Shown here: positions 53,263 through 63,903 of the stretch, one piece after another
Numbering within the stretch: the stretch's first letter is position 1
How the letters are laid out: each line of letters starts with the position of its first letter
NCBI GenBank assembly: GCA_900169975.1
Contig: LT827126.1
Span: forward strand, 496,001-560,000
Length of the DNA stretch: 64,000 nucleotides
DNA from: Pseudoflavonifractor sp. Marseille-P3106
GTDB taxonomy: Bacteria; Bacillota; Clostridia; Oscillospirales; Oscillospiraceae
Reading direction: 5' to 3'
Program-made: the position numbers and the translations under genes
Notes under the pieces: generated by a model
Told to the model about the DNA's origin: nothing
The model's database searches: none
The model's input: the letters and a program-made list of their open reading frames with translations, nothing else

Positions 53263-54153
53263 ATGCGCGAACCTGTTTTCAGCGGCGCCTGCACCGCCAT
53301 CATCACCCCCTTTGATGAAAACGGGGCGGTGAACTACGACTCCTTCGGCGCGCTCATTGAGGAGCAGATCGCCGGGGGCGTGGACGCCATCTGCGTCTGC
53401 GGCACCACCGGCGAGAGCGCCACCATGTCCATCCGGGAGCATATTGCCGTGGTGGAGTACTGTGTCAAAAAGGTAAACCGCCGTGTGAAGGTGGTGGCAG
53501 GCGCGGGCAGCAACGACACCTCCGCCGCCGTCTACCTCTCCCAGCACGCCCAGGACTCCGGGGCGGACGCGCTGCTGCTGGTGACCCCCTACTACAATAA
53601 GGCCACTCAATCGGGTCTCATCAAACACTATGAGTACATTGCCGACCGGGTGGAACTGCCCATTATTCTCTATAACGTCCCCTCCCGCACCGGGGTTTCC
53701 TTCACTGCCGAGACCTATCAGGTTCTCGCACAGAATCCAAAGATCAACGGCGTCAAGGAGGCCAGCGGCAACTTCTCCCTGCTGGCCCACACCCGGTTCC
53801 TATGTGGAGACGACTTCTACATCTGGTCAGGCAACGACGACCAGGTGGTGCCCATGATGAGCCTGGGGGCCAAGGGAGTCGTCTCGGTGGCCGCCAACAT
53901 CGTCCCCGAGGTGATGGTGCGGATGAGCCACCTGTGTCTGGAGGGGGATTTCCACGCCGCCGCCCGGCTCCAGGTGGAGTACATGGACTTCATCGACGCC
54001 CTCTTTGTGGAGGTCAACCCCATTCCCATCAAGACCGCGCTGGAACTTGCGGGCAAGCGGGCGGGCGGTCTGCGCCTGCCCCTGTGCGAGATGACCCCTC
54101 AGCATCTGGAGGTGCTGCGCGCCTCCATGGTCCGCATGGGTCTTTTACAGTAA
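53263..54153 (+). CDS. dapA: 4-hydroxy-tetrahydrodipicolinate synthase
   Basis: A 296-residue TIM-barrel aldolase that condenses pyruvate with aspartate semialdehyde, the committed lysine/dipicolinate step. Catalytic Lys in INGVKEASGNFSLL (about 162), Tyr in YYNKATQSGL (about 133) and GTTGESATM. The product also feeds dipicolinic acid for spores. ATG preferred with AGGA 8 nt upstream; another in-frame ATG lies three codons earlier. It starts 15 nt after asd. Confidence 0.95.
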   Translation: MREPVFSGACTAIITPFDENGAVNYDSFGALIEEQIAGGVDAICVCGTTGESATMSIREHIAVVEYCVKKVNRRVKVVAGAGSNDTSAAVYLSQHAQDSGADALLLVTPYYNKATQSGLIKHYEYIADRVELPIILYNVPSRTGVSFTAETYQVLAQNPKINGVKEASGNFSLLAHTRFLCGDDFYIWSGNDDQVVPMMSLGAKGVVSVAANIVPEVMVRMSHLCLEGDFHAAARLQVEYMDFIDALFVEVNPIPIKTALELAGKRAGGLRLPLCEMTPQHLEVLRASMVRMGLLQ

Positions 54154-54179
54154 CCGCCCCGCGGAGAAAGGACGTACCA

Positions 54180-54941
54180 ATGCTCAAGGTGCTTATTTCC
54201 GGCTGCAACGGCCACATGGGCCGGGTGGTGGCACAGATTTGCCGGGAGGCCGGGGACGTGGAGATTACCGCCGGGTTCGACCTGCTGGGCGCGGAGAATG
54301 GGGATTTCCCGGTCCTCTCCTCCCCCGCCGCTTTTTTCGGAGAGGCCGACGTTCTCATCGACTTCTCCTCCCCAGCCGCCCTGCCCGCTCTGCTGGAGTT
54401 CGGCGTGCGCCGCCGCGTCCCCCTGGTGCTGGCCACCACAGGCTACTCAGCCGAACAGGCGGCAGCCGTGGAATCGGCTGCGGAACGGGTCCCCATCTTT
54501 CGCTCGGGCAACATGTCCCTGGGCATCAACGTGCTCATGGCCCTGGTAACCAAGGCCGCCGCCGCGCTGGAGGGCTTCGACGTGGAGATCGTGGAGCGCC
54601 ACCACAACCGCAAGGTGGACGCCCCCAGCGGCACCGCCCTCATGCTGGCTCAGGCTGCCGCCGAGGGGCTCCCTTATGTCCCGGACTACGTCTACGAGCG
54701 GGAGAGCGTCCGCAAACCCCGGGACAAACGGGAGATCGGCATCTCCTCCATCCGGGGCGGGAACATCGTGGGCGATCACGAAGTCCTCTTCGCCGGCCGG
54801 GATGAGACTATCGAACTTCGGCACTCGGCCATGAGCCGGGAGGTCTTTGCCTCCGGTGCCCTGCGGGCGGCCCGCTTTCTGGCCGCTGCCCCCGGGCCGG
54901 GTCTGTACTCCATGAAGGATCTGGTGGGGCAGATCATCTGA
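54180..54941 (+). CDS. dapB: 4-hydroxy-tetrahydrodipicolinate reductase
   Basis: A 253-residue reductase. NAD(P) fold LISGCNGHMGRVVAQICREA, then ATTGYSAEQ, catalytic EIVERHHNRKVDAPSGTA (His about 138, Lys about 142) and the C-terminal ISSIRGGNIVGDHEV-type motif. Length is normal. AAAGGAC precedes the ATG. Last gene of asd-dapA-dapB, closed by a terminator. Confidence 0.95.
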   Translation: MLKVLISGCNGHMGRVVAQICREAGDVEITAGFDLLGAENGDFPVLSSPAAFFGEADVLIDFSSPAALPALLEFGVRRRVPLVLATTGYSAEQAAAVESAAERVPIFRSGNMSLGINVLMALVTKAAAALEGFDVEIVERHHNRKVDAPSGTALMLAQAAAEGLPYVPDYVYERESVRKPRDKREIGISSIRGGNIVGDHEVLFAGRDETIELRHSAMSREVFASGALRAARFLAAAPGPGLYSMKDLVGQII

Positions 54942-54944
54942 ATC

Positions 54945-54983
54945 AAAAAAGAGCTGTGAACAGTATCGTTCACAGCTCTTTTT
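54945..54983 (+). terminator. Terminator of asd-dapA-dapB
   Basis: AAAAAGAGCTGTGAAC, 6-nt loop, GTTCACAGCTCTTTTT, immediately after dapB and serving the convergent exporter too. Confidence 0.95.
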
Positions 54984-54991
54984 GCATCCGG

Positions 54992-56206
54992 TCAGTCCTC
55001 CGGCACGGTGTCCGGCTCCTGGCCGTCCGTCCTGGGAGGCGACACCGGCTCGCCGCTGGCGTTGATCCCCTTCTTCGCCAGACGGGCATCCGCCCACTCC
55101 CTCATCAGGGAGTAGAGCACCGCGAAGGTGGGCACGCCCAGCAGCATCCCGGGGAAGCCGAACAGTCCGCCGCCCACTACGATGGATACCAGGACCCAGA
55201 TGGCGGAGAGGCCGGTGCTGTCCCCCAGGATCTTGGGGCCCAGCACGTTGCCGTCGAACTGCTGAAGAGCCACCACCAAAATCCCGAACCGCAGCGCCGC
55301 CCAGGGATCCACCATGATCAGGATCATGAGGCAGGGCACCGCGCCGATGATTGGCCCAAAAAAAGGAATGATATTGGTCACGCCGATGATGACGCTGAGC
55401 AGGATGGCATACGGGGTACGGATGGCGGTGGAGAGCAGAAAGCAGAGCACACCGATGATGGCCGAGTCGATGAGCTTGCCGTTGATGAAGCCCACGAACA
55501 CCTGGTTTGCCTTGCTGCACACCCGGAGGATGTGGCTGACACCGTTGGCGGGAAAGAGCGCGTAGATGAGCTTTTTCAGCTGTCTGATCAGCCGGTTCTT
55601 TCCCGAGAGCATATAGATGGAGGCGATGACGGCGGTGACGCCGGTAATGACGCCGTTGCCCACAGCCATGCCGAAGTTAAGGAGATTGGGTACGGCGGAC
55701 TGCAGAAACTCGGTGGCCTTTTGGATAATCTCGTTGTAGGAGGAGATCAGATCCGACAGTCCCTTTCCCTCCAGATCGAAACGCCGGACGATTTCGCCCA
55801 CCAGCTGATCCAGATTTTCCAGGTAATAGGACATGTTGTTCATCAGGTTGAAAATGCTGTCAAACACCTGGGGCAGGACCAGCTGCAGCAGGAATGCGAT
55901 CACAGCCACAGCCAGCAGGAACACCGTGAGGATGGACAGGCCCCGCCTGCATTTGAACCGGCGATAGACCTTCCGCTCAAAAAAATTGGTGGGGGTACTG
56001 AGGAGGTACGCGATCACAAACCCGAAAATAAAGGGAGAGATCACCGTCAAAAAGGAACGGATCGCCCCCCGGACCTGCGGCAGATGGGTCAGGCCCAGGT
56101 AGAGCAGGATTCCCACGCAGACCACCACCAGATTGGACAGGCTCCTGCCGTCCAGCTGGTACCATTTTTGTTTGCGCAACTTGCTCACCCGCCTTTTCCG
56201 TTCCAT
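54992..56206 (-). CDS. AI-2E family transporter
   Basis: A 404-residue membrane protein of the AI-2E (TqsA/YdiK/YtvI-like) family with about eight helices. Family features are a large extracytoplasmic/helical region between helices 3 and 4 (VFDSIFNLMNNMSYYLENLD onward) and the C-terminal GVTNIIPFFGPIIGAVPCLM and GDSTGLSAIWVLVSIVVGGG motifs. In Firmicutes YtvI-type members are sporulation-linked or sodium/proton antiporters, so autoinducer export should not be assumed. N-terminus is basic (MERKRRVSKLRKQKW). Confidence 0.9.
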   Translation of the reverse strand: MERKRRVSKLRKQKWYQLDGRSLSNLVVVCVGILLYLGLTHLPQVRGAIRSFLTVISPFIFGFVIAYLLSTPTNFFERKVYRRFKCRRGLSILTVFLLAVAVIAFLLQLVLPQVFDSIFNLMNNMSYYLENLDQLVGEIVRRFDLEGKGLSDLISSYNEIIQKATEFLQSAVPNLLNFGMAVGNGVITGVTAVIASIYMLSGKNRLIRQLKKLIYALFPANGVSHILRVCSKANQVFVGFINGKLIDSAIIGVLCFLLSTAIRTPYAILLSVIIGVTNIIPFFGPIIGAVPCLMILIMVDPWAALRFGILVVALQQFDGNVLGPKILGDSTGLSAIWVLVSIVVGGGLFGFPGMLLGVPTFAVLYSLMREWADARLAKKGINASGEPVSPPRTDGQEPDTVPED

Positions 56207-56221
56207 TGTATCATGCGCGCC

Positions 56222-57448
56222 TTATTCTGTCACGACCCGGTGAAAAACTTTCTTTCCTTTTTTCAGCATCAGGCCGTCCCCGCCGAAGGCGGCGGAGTCA
56301 AACCGGGCGGCGGGGTCGGAGACCTTCTCGCCGTCGGCCTCCACACCTCCCTGCTCCACAAGACGGCGGGCCTCCTTTTTGGAGGGGGCCAAACCGCACT
56401 TCACCATCAGATCCAGCACGCCGATGGCCCCGTCAGAGAAATCCCAGGCAGTCAGGGCTGTGGTGGGCATGTTGGCTTTGTCCCCGCCGCTGGCGAAGAG
56501 GGCCCGGGCGGCGTCCTGCGCCTTCTGTGCCTCCTCTTCCCCGTGGACCAGCTTGGTCAGCTCAAAGGCCAGGATCTCCTTGGCGGTGTTGAGCTGCGCC
56601 CCCTCCCACTTGTCCATCTCGTCGATCTGCTCCAGCGGCAGGAAGGTGAGCATTCTGAGGCACTTCAAAACGTCGCCGTCGCCCACGTTGCGCCAGTACT
56701 GGTAGAAGTCGTAGGGAGAGGTCTTGTTGGGGTCCAGCCACACCGCGCCGGAGGCGGTCTTGCCCATCTTCTTTCCCTCGGAATTCAGCAGGAGAGTGAT
56801 GGTCATGGCATAGGCGTCCTTACCCAGCTTGCGGCGGATAAGCTCGGTGCCGCCCAGCATGTTGGACCACTGGTCGTCGCCGCCGAACTGCATGTTGCAG
56901 CCCACGCTCTGGAACATGTGGTAGAAGTCGTAGGACTGCATGATCATATAGTTGAATTCCAGGAAGGAGAGCCCCTTCTCCATGCGCTGCTTGTAGCACT
57001 CGGCCCTGAGCATGTTGTTCACTGAGAAGCAGGCGCCCACCTCCCGCAGCAGATCCACGTAGTTGAGCTTCAAAAGCCAGTCGGCGTTGTTGAGCATCAT
57101 GGCCTTGCCCTCGCCGAACTCGATGAAACGCTCCATCTGCTTTTTAAAGCAGTCGCAGTTGTGCTGGATGGTCTCGGGGGTCATCATGTTGCGCATGTCG
57201 GTGCGGCCGGAGGGATCGCCGATATAGCCGGTACCGCCTCCGATGAGGGCGATGGGCCGGTTGCCCGCCATCTGGAGCCGCTTCATCAGGCACAGAGCCA
57301 TAAAGTGGCCCACGTGGAGAGAGTCGGCGGTGGGGTCAAAGCCGATATAAAAGGTGGCCTTGCCGGAGTTGATGAGCTCCTTGATCTCTTCCTCGTCGGT
57401 GACCTGGGCGATGAGCCCCCGGGCCTTCAGTTCGTCGTAGACAGTCAT
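56222..57448 (-). CDS. tyrS: Tyrosyl-tRNA synthetase
   Basis: A 408-residue class I synthetase. HIGH-like motif in [10 protein letters not shown] (about 47), [27 protein letters not shown]-like KKMGKTASG (about 231) and a C-terminal S4 RNA-binding domain ([20 protein letters not shown]). Length is standard for TyrS type 1. AAGGAG precedes the ATG; earlier in-frame codons lie in the T-box terminator region. Controlled by the T-box upstream. Confidence 0.96.
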   Translation of the reverse strand: MTVYDELKARGLIAQVTDEEEIKELINSGKATFYIGFDPTADSLHVGHFMALCLMKRLQMAGNRPIALIGGGTGYIGDPSGRTDMRNMMTPETIQHNCDCFKKQMERFIEFGEGKAMMLNNADWLLKLNYVDLLREVGACFSVNNMLRAECYKQRMEKGLSFLEFNYMIMQSYDFYHMFQSVGCNMQFGGDDQWSNMLGGTELIRRKLGKDAYAMTITLLLNSEGKKMGKTASGAVWLDPNKTSPYDFYQYWRNVGDGDVLKCLRMLTFLPLEQIDEMDKWEGAQLNTAKEILAFELTKLVHGEEEAQKAQDAARALFASGGDKANMPTTALTAWDFSDGAIGVLDLMVKCGLAPSKKEARRLVEQGGVEADGEKVSDPAARFDSAAFGGDGLMLKKGKKVFHRVVTE

Positions 57449-57487
57449 GTTGCGTTCTCCTTTTCTTTCTGGTTGTTCGCAGGGGGC

Positions 57488-57755
57488 ATACAAAAAGCCC
57501 CCTGTCCCTGGGGACAGAGGGCGTCAATACGCGGTACCACCTCTGGTTCGCCGCCCCCTCACGGGAAGCGGCCTCAGGCCGTGCTGCACACGGCTGCGCG
57601 TTAACGGGCGTACCCGGCCTCCCCTACTGCGCACAGGCGGTTCGGAGGGCGGCTCAGAGGGGTATTCGTCCGTGCCCGCCCTCCCCCTCGCACCAAAATG
57701 GGGTCTCTCTGCCCGACGGGATCACGGCTTACTTTTCCTCATCATCGCTGTATGA
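57488..57755 (-). promoter_or_regulatory. T-box riboswitch controlling tyrS
   Basis: Minus-strand leader with the invariant T-box AGAGGTGGTACCGCG (57530-57544). Stem I opens with GATGATGAGGAAAAGTA. A terminator (GCCCTCTGTCC, then AGGGACAGGGGGC and T5, 57492-57523) lies before tyrS. A UAC tyrosine specifier candidate lies at 57662-57664 (GAAUACCCC). Uncharged tRNA-Tyr would favour the antiterminator. Confidence 0.92.
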
Positions 57756-57758
57756 AAC

Positions 57759-57787
57759 ATTATAATATGCCTTTTCCGGTTTGTCAA
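57759..57787 (-). promoter_or_regulatory. Sigma-A promoter of the T-box/tyrS transcript
   Basis: On the minus strand TTGACA, 17-bp spacer, TATAAT, directly before the T-box leader. Confidence 0.9.
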
Positions 57788-57852
57788 CTCGGCAGCTTGA
57801 CAAGCGTCCCTGATTTCCTTAGGATAAAAGAGACAAAAAAGGAGGAATTTTG

Positions 57853-58206
57853 ATGCTGTTTATCTGTTACGCCAAATGCTCCACCTGTCAGAAGGCCAGG
57901 GCCTTTCTGGAGGGGAAGGGCGCGGCCTTTGAAACGCGGGAGATCAAGACCGACCGCCCCACTGTCCCGGAGCTGCGCGCTTGGCATGCCCTCTCGGGCC
58001 TCCCTCTTCGAAAGCTCTTCAACACAAGCGGTCTGCAGTACAAGGCCCTGGGGCTCAAGGACAAGCTGGACGCCATGACCGATGACGAGCAGTATGAGCT
58101 GCTGGCCTCCGACGGGATGCTGGTGCGCCGCCCCATTCTGGTGGGGGACGGCTTCGTTCTGTTCGGATTCCGGGAGGCGGACTGGGCCGAACGGTTCCCG
58201 TCATAA
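57853..58206 (+). CDS. Spx/ArsC family thioredoxin-fold protein (YffB/Spx-like)
   Basis: A 117-residue protein of the ArsC/Spx/MgsR family. The N-terminal CSTCQKARAFLEGKGA keeps a Cys-x2-Cys redox pair (residues 9 and 12), then ETREIKTDRPTVPELRAW and the C-terminal LVRRPILVGDGFVLFGFREA, whose Arg-Pro is the family mark. Family members are arsenate-reductase-like enzymes or the RNA-polymerase-binding regulator Spx. Sequence alone does not separate them, but the short form with IKTDRPT fits the enzyme-like YffB group. AGGAGG lies 7 nt before the ATG. Confidence 0.85.
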   Translation: MLFICYAKCSTCQKARAFLEGKGAAFETREIKTDRPTVPELRAWHALSGLPLRKLFNTSGLQYKALGLKDKLDAMTDDEQYELLASDGMLVRRPILVGDGFVLFGFREADWAERFPS

Positions 58207-58284
58207 AAACCCATAAAGAGATTGCATTTTTTGACGGTGCAGGGTAAAATAACCTTTATGATGTAAAAAAGGAGCGTGTGTGCC

Positions 58285-59976
<1,692 letters not shown>

Positions 59977-60111
59977 AAGAGCAGGCAGAGAGGACTTTTG
60001 CAGAGGCTTATCCCGCTGGGGCGAGACTGCCGAACCGGGCAGATGCGCAACCATGTGCGGAGCAAATTCTTTAGACAAGATATCAATAGAGACGAGGGGG
60101 ATCTTCTCATC

Positions 60112-61140
60112 ATGTACAATTTCCGCAACGACTACTCCGAGGCCTGCCATCCGGCCGTGCTGGAGGCCCTGACTAAAATGAACGCCGAGAGCGTCATCGG
60201 CTACGGCTGCGACGACTACTGCAAGCAGTGCGCCGACCTCATCCGGGACCTGTGCAAGGCCCCTCATGCCGATGTGCAGTTCCTGGTAGGCGGCACCCAG
60301 ACCAACTTCACCGCCATCGCCGCCTTCCTGCGCCCCTGGGAGAGCGTGATCTGCGCCCACACCGCCCACGTCAACGGCCATGAGGCCGGCGCCGTGGAGG
60401 CCACCGGCCACAAGCTGCTGCAGGCCCAGGCGGCCGGGGACGGCAAGCTCACTCCCGCCCACATCCTGCCTCTGGTGGAGGAGGGCAAAAACGAGCATGT
60501 GACCAAGCCCCGCCTGGTCTACATCTCCGACGCCACCGAGACCGGAGCGGTCTACACCAGAGCCGAGCTGGCTGCCCTGTCCCAGTGCTGCCGGGACAAC
60601 GACCTGCTCCTCTTCCTGGACGGTGCGCGGCTGGGCTGCGCCCTCTCTTCCCCCGCCAGCGACCTGACCCTCCCCGACCTGGCCGCCCTCACCGACGCCT
60701 TCTACATCGGCGGCACCAAGAACGGCGCCATGATGGGCGAGGCGCTGGTCATTGTGAACCCGGCGCTTCAGGACGACTTCTTCCGCATGAAGAAGCAGCA
60801 GGGCGCGGTGCTGGCCAAGGGTTGGCTGCTGGGTGTACAGTTCTACACGCTGTTGAAGGATGGGCTCTACTTCACCATCGCCGGCCACGCCGTGGAGGTC
60901 GCCCAGCGGCTGCAGAGCGGACTGAAAGAGCTGGGGATCCCCATGATGGTGGACTCCCCCACCAATCAGATCTTCCCCGTGTTCCCCGACCGGCTCCTCC
61001 CGGAGCTGGGCAAGCTCTGTACTTACGAAGTCTGGTCCAAAGCTGACGACACCCACACCAACGTCCGCTTCGTCACCTCTTTCGCCACCCCCGCAGAAAG
61101 CGTGGAGGGAATCCTCTCCGGGCTGAAGCCGCTTCTCTAA
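60112..61140 (+). CDS. Threonine-aldolase-type PLP enzyme (beta-eliminating lyase family)
   Basis: A 342-residue fold-type I PLP enzyme resembling low-specificity L-threonine aldolase (Thr to Gly plus acetaldehyde). Features: FRNDYSEACHPAVLEAL at the N-terminus, the substrate/PLP loop GGTQTNFTAIAAFL (about 59-72), the PLP-binding Asp in LLFLDGARLGCAL (about 168) and the Schiff-base Lys in YIGGTKNGAMMGEAL (about 204). Length is typical. GAGGGGGA precedes the ATG. Tryptophanase-like or other beta-lyase activity is the alternative. Confidence 0.88.
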   Translation: MYNFRNDYSEACHPAVLEALTKMNAESVIGYGCDDYCKQCADLIRDLCKAPHADVQFLVGGTQTNFTAIAAFLRPWESVICAHTAHVNGHEAGAVEATGHKLLQAQAAGDGKLTPAHILPLVEEGKNEHVTKPRLVYISDATETGAVYTRAELAALSQCCRDNDLLLFLDGARLGCALSSPASDLTLPDLAALTDAFYIGGTKNGAMMGEALVIVNPALQDDFFRMKKQQGAVLAKGWLLGVQFYTLLKDGLYFTIAGHAVEVAQRLQSGLKELGIPMMVDSPTNQIFPVFPDRLLPELGKLCTYEVWSKADDTHTNVRFVTSFATPAESVEGILSGLKPLL

Positions 61141-61155
61141 GCGGGGAGACAGAAT

Positions 61156-61608
61156 ATGAGGGACCTTCAGAATCAGATCCCCAATCTGCTCTACCGGATC
61201 GCCCAGTTTTTGGAGATCCTTGTGGGCATCATCCTGGTGGCAGCCACCTGCGTGGCACTCCTGGCCGTGGTCCGGGAGGTGGGTGCTCTATGGGACGCCG
61301 ACGGCAGCGCCGCAGCATTCCACGAGTTCCTGGGCAACGCCTTCAGTGTTGTCATCGGCGTGGAATTCCTTAAAATGCTCTGCCGGCACAACATGAGCTC
61401 GGTGGTGGAAGTGGTCCTCTTTGCCACGGCCCGGCAGATGGTGGTAGAGCACACCAACCCCACCGAAACTCTGGTTATGGTCCTTGCCCTTGCCATTCTG
61501 TTTCTCATCCGCAAGTATCTCTTCATCCCCGGCCTGGACGATAAGGACCACACGGTCCATCTCCCCTTCAGCCGTCGGGAAGAGCAGGAGGGGCAAACCG
61601 TTCGCTGA
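61156..61608 (+). CDS. PsiE-type membrane protein (phosphate-starvation-inducible family)
   Basis: A 150-residue protein with four membrane helices (IAQFLEILVGIILVAATCVA; FSVVIGVEFLKMLC; VVEVVLFATARQMVV; TLVMVLALAILFLI) like PsiE family proteins. The function is unknown and the name comes from a phosphate-starvation phenotype elsewhere. Charged C-terminus. GGGGAGA precedes the ATG, and the start is 15 nt after the aldolase gene, so they may be co-transcribed. The IS element begins 12 nt beyond the stop. Confidence 0.8.
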   Translation: MRDLQNQIPNLLYRIAQFLEILVGIILVAATCVALLAVVREVGALWDADGSAAAFHEFLGNAFSVVIGVEFLKMLCRHNMSSVVEVVLFATARQMVVEHTNPTETLVMVLALAILFLIRKYLFIPGLDDKDHTVHLPFSRREEQEGQTVR

Positions 61609-61698
61609 ATGGACAAAATGAGGCCCCGGAACAAAAGTGAACCGCCCCAAATTGTGCGGACAGCACAAAAAGGCCTCAATGTAGGGAAATATGAAGTT

Positions 61699-62556
61699 TT
61701 AAGCGGAGTGGCGCAGCGTGAGCGGCGCCACTCCAGTTTTTAGCTGGATGCGCTCGTGGTTGTAAAAATTGATATAGCGGTCAATCATCTCATTGGCCTC
61801 ACAGAATGAGGCCGGTTTATGGCGGTAGATACACTCTGTCTTGAGGATGGAAAAGAAATTTTCCGCCATAGCGTTGTCGTAACAGTTTCCGCGTCTTGAC
61901 ATGGAAGGCGTAATGCCATAAGATTTTGTCAGGTCGAAGTATGCTTGCGAGGTGTACTGGAACCCCTGGTCGCTGTGGAGCTGCAACTCCGCAGCGGCCC
62001 TCTTTTTCTCCTTGCGCATGGCCAGGCGAATGGTGTCCAGCACCAGGTTGACTGTCTGCTTTGTGCCGGTCTTGTAGGCAACAATGCTGTTGTCGTAAAG
62101 GTCCCGGATCATGGACAGGTACAATACGCCCTGCTTGGTGTGGATGTAGGAGATGTCCGTCACCCATTTGCTGTTGGGCCTGTTCGCATAAAACTCCCTA
62201 TTCAGCAGATTCTTGTACTTGTGGACTTGCTGCCCCATCTGCTGCCATTTTCTGCGTCTCCGGATCTCCGCAAGCAAACCATATTTCTCCATGATACGCA
62301 GGATGGTCTTGGGATTACGGTGGATGCCTCGCTTCTTCAGCACCAGCCACATTCTGCGGTAGCCATACGTACGAAAGCTGCGCTCTCGCTGTTCCGCGAT
62401 GATTTCTGCAAGGGCCGCGTCTTTCTCCGGCCTGCCCAAACGATGGACGAAATCATAGTATCCGCTGCGGGATACCTGAAAGAAGCGACACATAACGGTT
62501 ACCGGATATTCGTTTCTGTGCCGGTAGATTACTGCGTATTTTGCCCTTGGCCTCAC
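61699..62556 (-). CDS. IS3-family transposase OrfB (DDE integrase)
   Basis: A 285-residue rve-type transposase. HTH_21 region RERSFRTYGYRRMWLVLKKR; catalytic DDE residues: Asp in KWVTDISYIHT (about 133), Asp in LHSDQGFQYTS (about 193), Glu in AENFFSILKTE (about 230). The end YNHERIQLKTGVAPLTLRHS is typical. GTG start overlaps the OrfA stop (GTGA). Intact, so the IS may be active. Confidence 0.95.
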   Translation of the reverse strand: MRPRAKYAVIYRHRNEYPVTVMCRFFQVSRSGYYDFVHRLGRPEKDAALAEIIAEQRERSFRTYGYRRMWLVLKKRGIHRNPKTILRIMEKYGLLAEIRRRRKWQQMGQQVHKYKNLLNREFYANRPNSKWVTDISYIHTKQGVLYLSMIRDLYDNSIVAYKTGTKQTVNLVLDTIRLAMRKEKKRAAAELQLHSDQGFQYTSQAYFDLTKSYGITPSMSRRGNCYDNAMAENFFSILKTECIYRHKPASFCEANEMIDRYINFYNHERIQLKTGVAPLTLRHSA

Positions 62557-62825
62557 TTCCTTCCTGTGGAGCGCAGAAAATCCCGCAACAGCTCGTTTTC
62601 CATCTTTAGCCGTTTGTTCTCATACTTGTACTCCGCCAGTGTTTTTGCGGGTTTACGCCCCCGCGCTTTTGGAAGGGCAGGCTCCTTTAGCCAGCACTGA
62701 ATAGCCCACCGGCTGATCCCATACTCCCGACATAAAGCACGCTGGCTTTCTCCTCCGCGGATTCGTGACACCACTTCTTCTCGTATCCCTACCGGATACT
62801 TTTTCATCCCTTTTTTTCCGGACAT
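62553..62825 (-). CDS. IS3-family OrfA (helix-turn-helix DNA-binding protein)
   Basis: A 90-residue basic protein with a transposase_8-type HTH (SQRALCREYGISRWAIQCWL, about 28-47) and a C-terminal leucine-zipper-like helix (YKYENKRLKMENELLRDFLR). Translated just before OrfB. In other IS3 elements the two are also fused by ribosomal frameshift; no clear slippery run was identified here. Confidence 0.93.
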   Translation of the reverse strand: MSGKKGMKKYPVGIREEVVSRIRGGESQRALCREYGISRWAIQCWLKEPALPKARGRKPAKTLAEYKYENKRLKMENELLRDFLRSTGRK

Positions 62826-62832
62826 AGCAAGA

Positions 62833-62868
62833 CCCCCTAATGTAGCTTTATTTTCCTACATTAGGGGG
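62833..62868. repeat. Hairpin inside the IS right end
   Basis: Perfect 13-bp arms (CCCCCTAATGTAG and complement) around a 10-nt AT-rich loop, just before the OrfA start. It could limit read-through transcription into the transposase genes from the aldolase side. Confidence 0.8.
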
Positions 62869-62925
62869 CCTTTTGTCTATTGTCCGGTTTTACTGGAGCT
62901 GTTCAAAGTTCCGGGGCCTTTTCTT

Positions 62926-63861
62926 TTATGCCTTGTCGTTGCTGCCCAGGACGTTGACGATCTTGTCCTTGACCAGCTCCTTGATATAGTCCCGGCCGTC
63001 GGCCAGGTACTGGCGGGGATCGAAGTGGTCGGGATGGGCGTCAAAGTGCTCCCGGATCCCGGCGGTCATGGCCAGACGCAGGTCGGAGTCGATGTTGATC
63101 TTGCACACTGCCATACGGGCCGCCTGACGAAGCTGATCCTCCGGTACGCCGATGGCACCGGGCATCTTCCCGCCGTGGTCGTTGATGATCTTCACAAAGC
63201 GCGCAGGCACGGAGGAAGAGCCGTGGAGCACGATGGGGAACCCGGGCAACCGCTTCTGGACCTCCTCCAGGATGTCGAAGCGCAGGTGGGGATCGGTGCC
63301 GGGCTTGAATTTGTAAGCACCGTGGCTGGTGCCAATGGCGATGGCCAGGGAGTCGCAGCCGCTCTTGGAGACGAACTCCTCCACTTCCTCAGGCCGGGTG
63401 TAGTGAGACTCCTCGGCGGAGACCTGTACGTCGTCCTCGATCCCGGCCAGCGCGCCCAGTTCGGCCTCCACCACCACGCCGTGGTCATGGGCATACTCCA
63501 CCACCTGCTTGGTGATGGCGATATTCTCCGCGATGGGCTTAGAGCTTGCGTCGATCATGACAGAGGTAAAGCCGCCGTCGATGCAGTCCTTGCAGGACTG
63601 GAAGTCCGCACCGTGATCCAGGTGCAGCACAATGGGCAGGCCGGTGTCCTCCACGGCGGCCTCCACAAGCTTGCGCAGATAAACAGGCTTGGCATACTTC
63701 CGGGCCCCGGCGGAGGCCTGGAGGATGATGGGGGCCTTCACTTCGGCAGCCGCCTCGGTGATCCCCTGCACGATCTCCATGTTGTTGACGTTGAAGGCGC
63801 CGATGGCGTAACCTCCCTCATAGGCTTTTCGGAACATTTCAGTCGAAGTAACCAGTGGCAT
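62926..63861 (-). CDS. fba: Class II fructose-1,6-bisphosphate aldolase
   Basis: A 311-residue zinc aldolase of glycolysis and gluconeogenesis. Family motifs: AFNVNNMEIVQGI, catalytic Asp and zinc His in VLHLDHGADFQSC (about 82-86), EAELGALAGIEDD, IAIGTSHGAYKF (zinc His about 178) and FPIVLHGSSSVP (zinc His about 210). Here SSSVP replaces the more common SSGVP. Length is standard. It follows a probable phosphofructokinase on the same strand, consistent with a glycolytic pair. Confidence 0.95.
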   Translation of the reverse strand: MPLVTSTEMFRKAYEGGYAIGAFNVNNMEIVQGITEAAAEVKAPIILQASAGARKYAKPVYLRKLVEAAVEDTGLPIVLHLDHGADFQSCKDCIDGGFTSVMIDASSKPIAENIAITKQVVEYAHDHGVVVEAELGALAGIEDDVQVSAEESHYTRPEEVEEFVSKSGCDSLAIAIGTSHGAYKFKPGTDPHLRFDILEEVQKRLPGFPIVLHGSSSVPARFVKIINDHGGKMPGAIGVPEDQLRQAARMAVCKINIDSDLRLAMTAGIREHFDAHPDHFDPRQYLADGRDYIKELVKDKIVNVLGSNDKA

Positions 63862-63903
63862 AACTCACAACTCCTTCTTTTCAATTATGCAAACTTCCGA
63901 TTG

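Larger units (their letters stand above)
61621..62919. mobile_element. IS3-family insertion sequence
   Basis: A complete two-gene IS of about 1.3 kb. The ends carry long imperfect inverted repeats that open with AGGCCCCGGAAC (61621-61632) and GTTCCGGGGCCT (62908-62919). Homology continues inward through GAAC, CGGACA, CAAAA, AGGCC and AATGTAGG. Target-site duplications could not be identified. It sits between the PsiE-type gene and the aldolase gene, and each stop is within 12 nt of an IS end, so the insertion did not break either gene. Confidence 0.85.

Noticed and set aside
54956-57025. A 689-codon + strand frame opposite the AI-2E exporter and tyrS
   Set aside because: Antisense shadow. 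Rich in His, Gln and Gly and without recognisable domains.
61600-62930. A direct target-site duplication around the IS3 element
   Set aside because: The bases flanking the inverted repeats do not match at 3-5 bp on either side.
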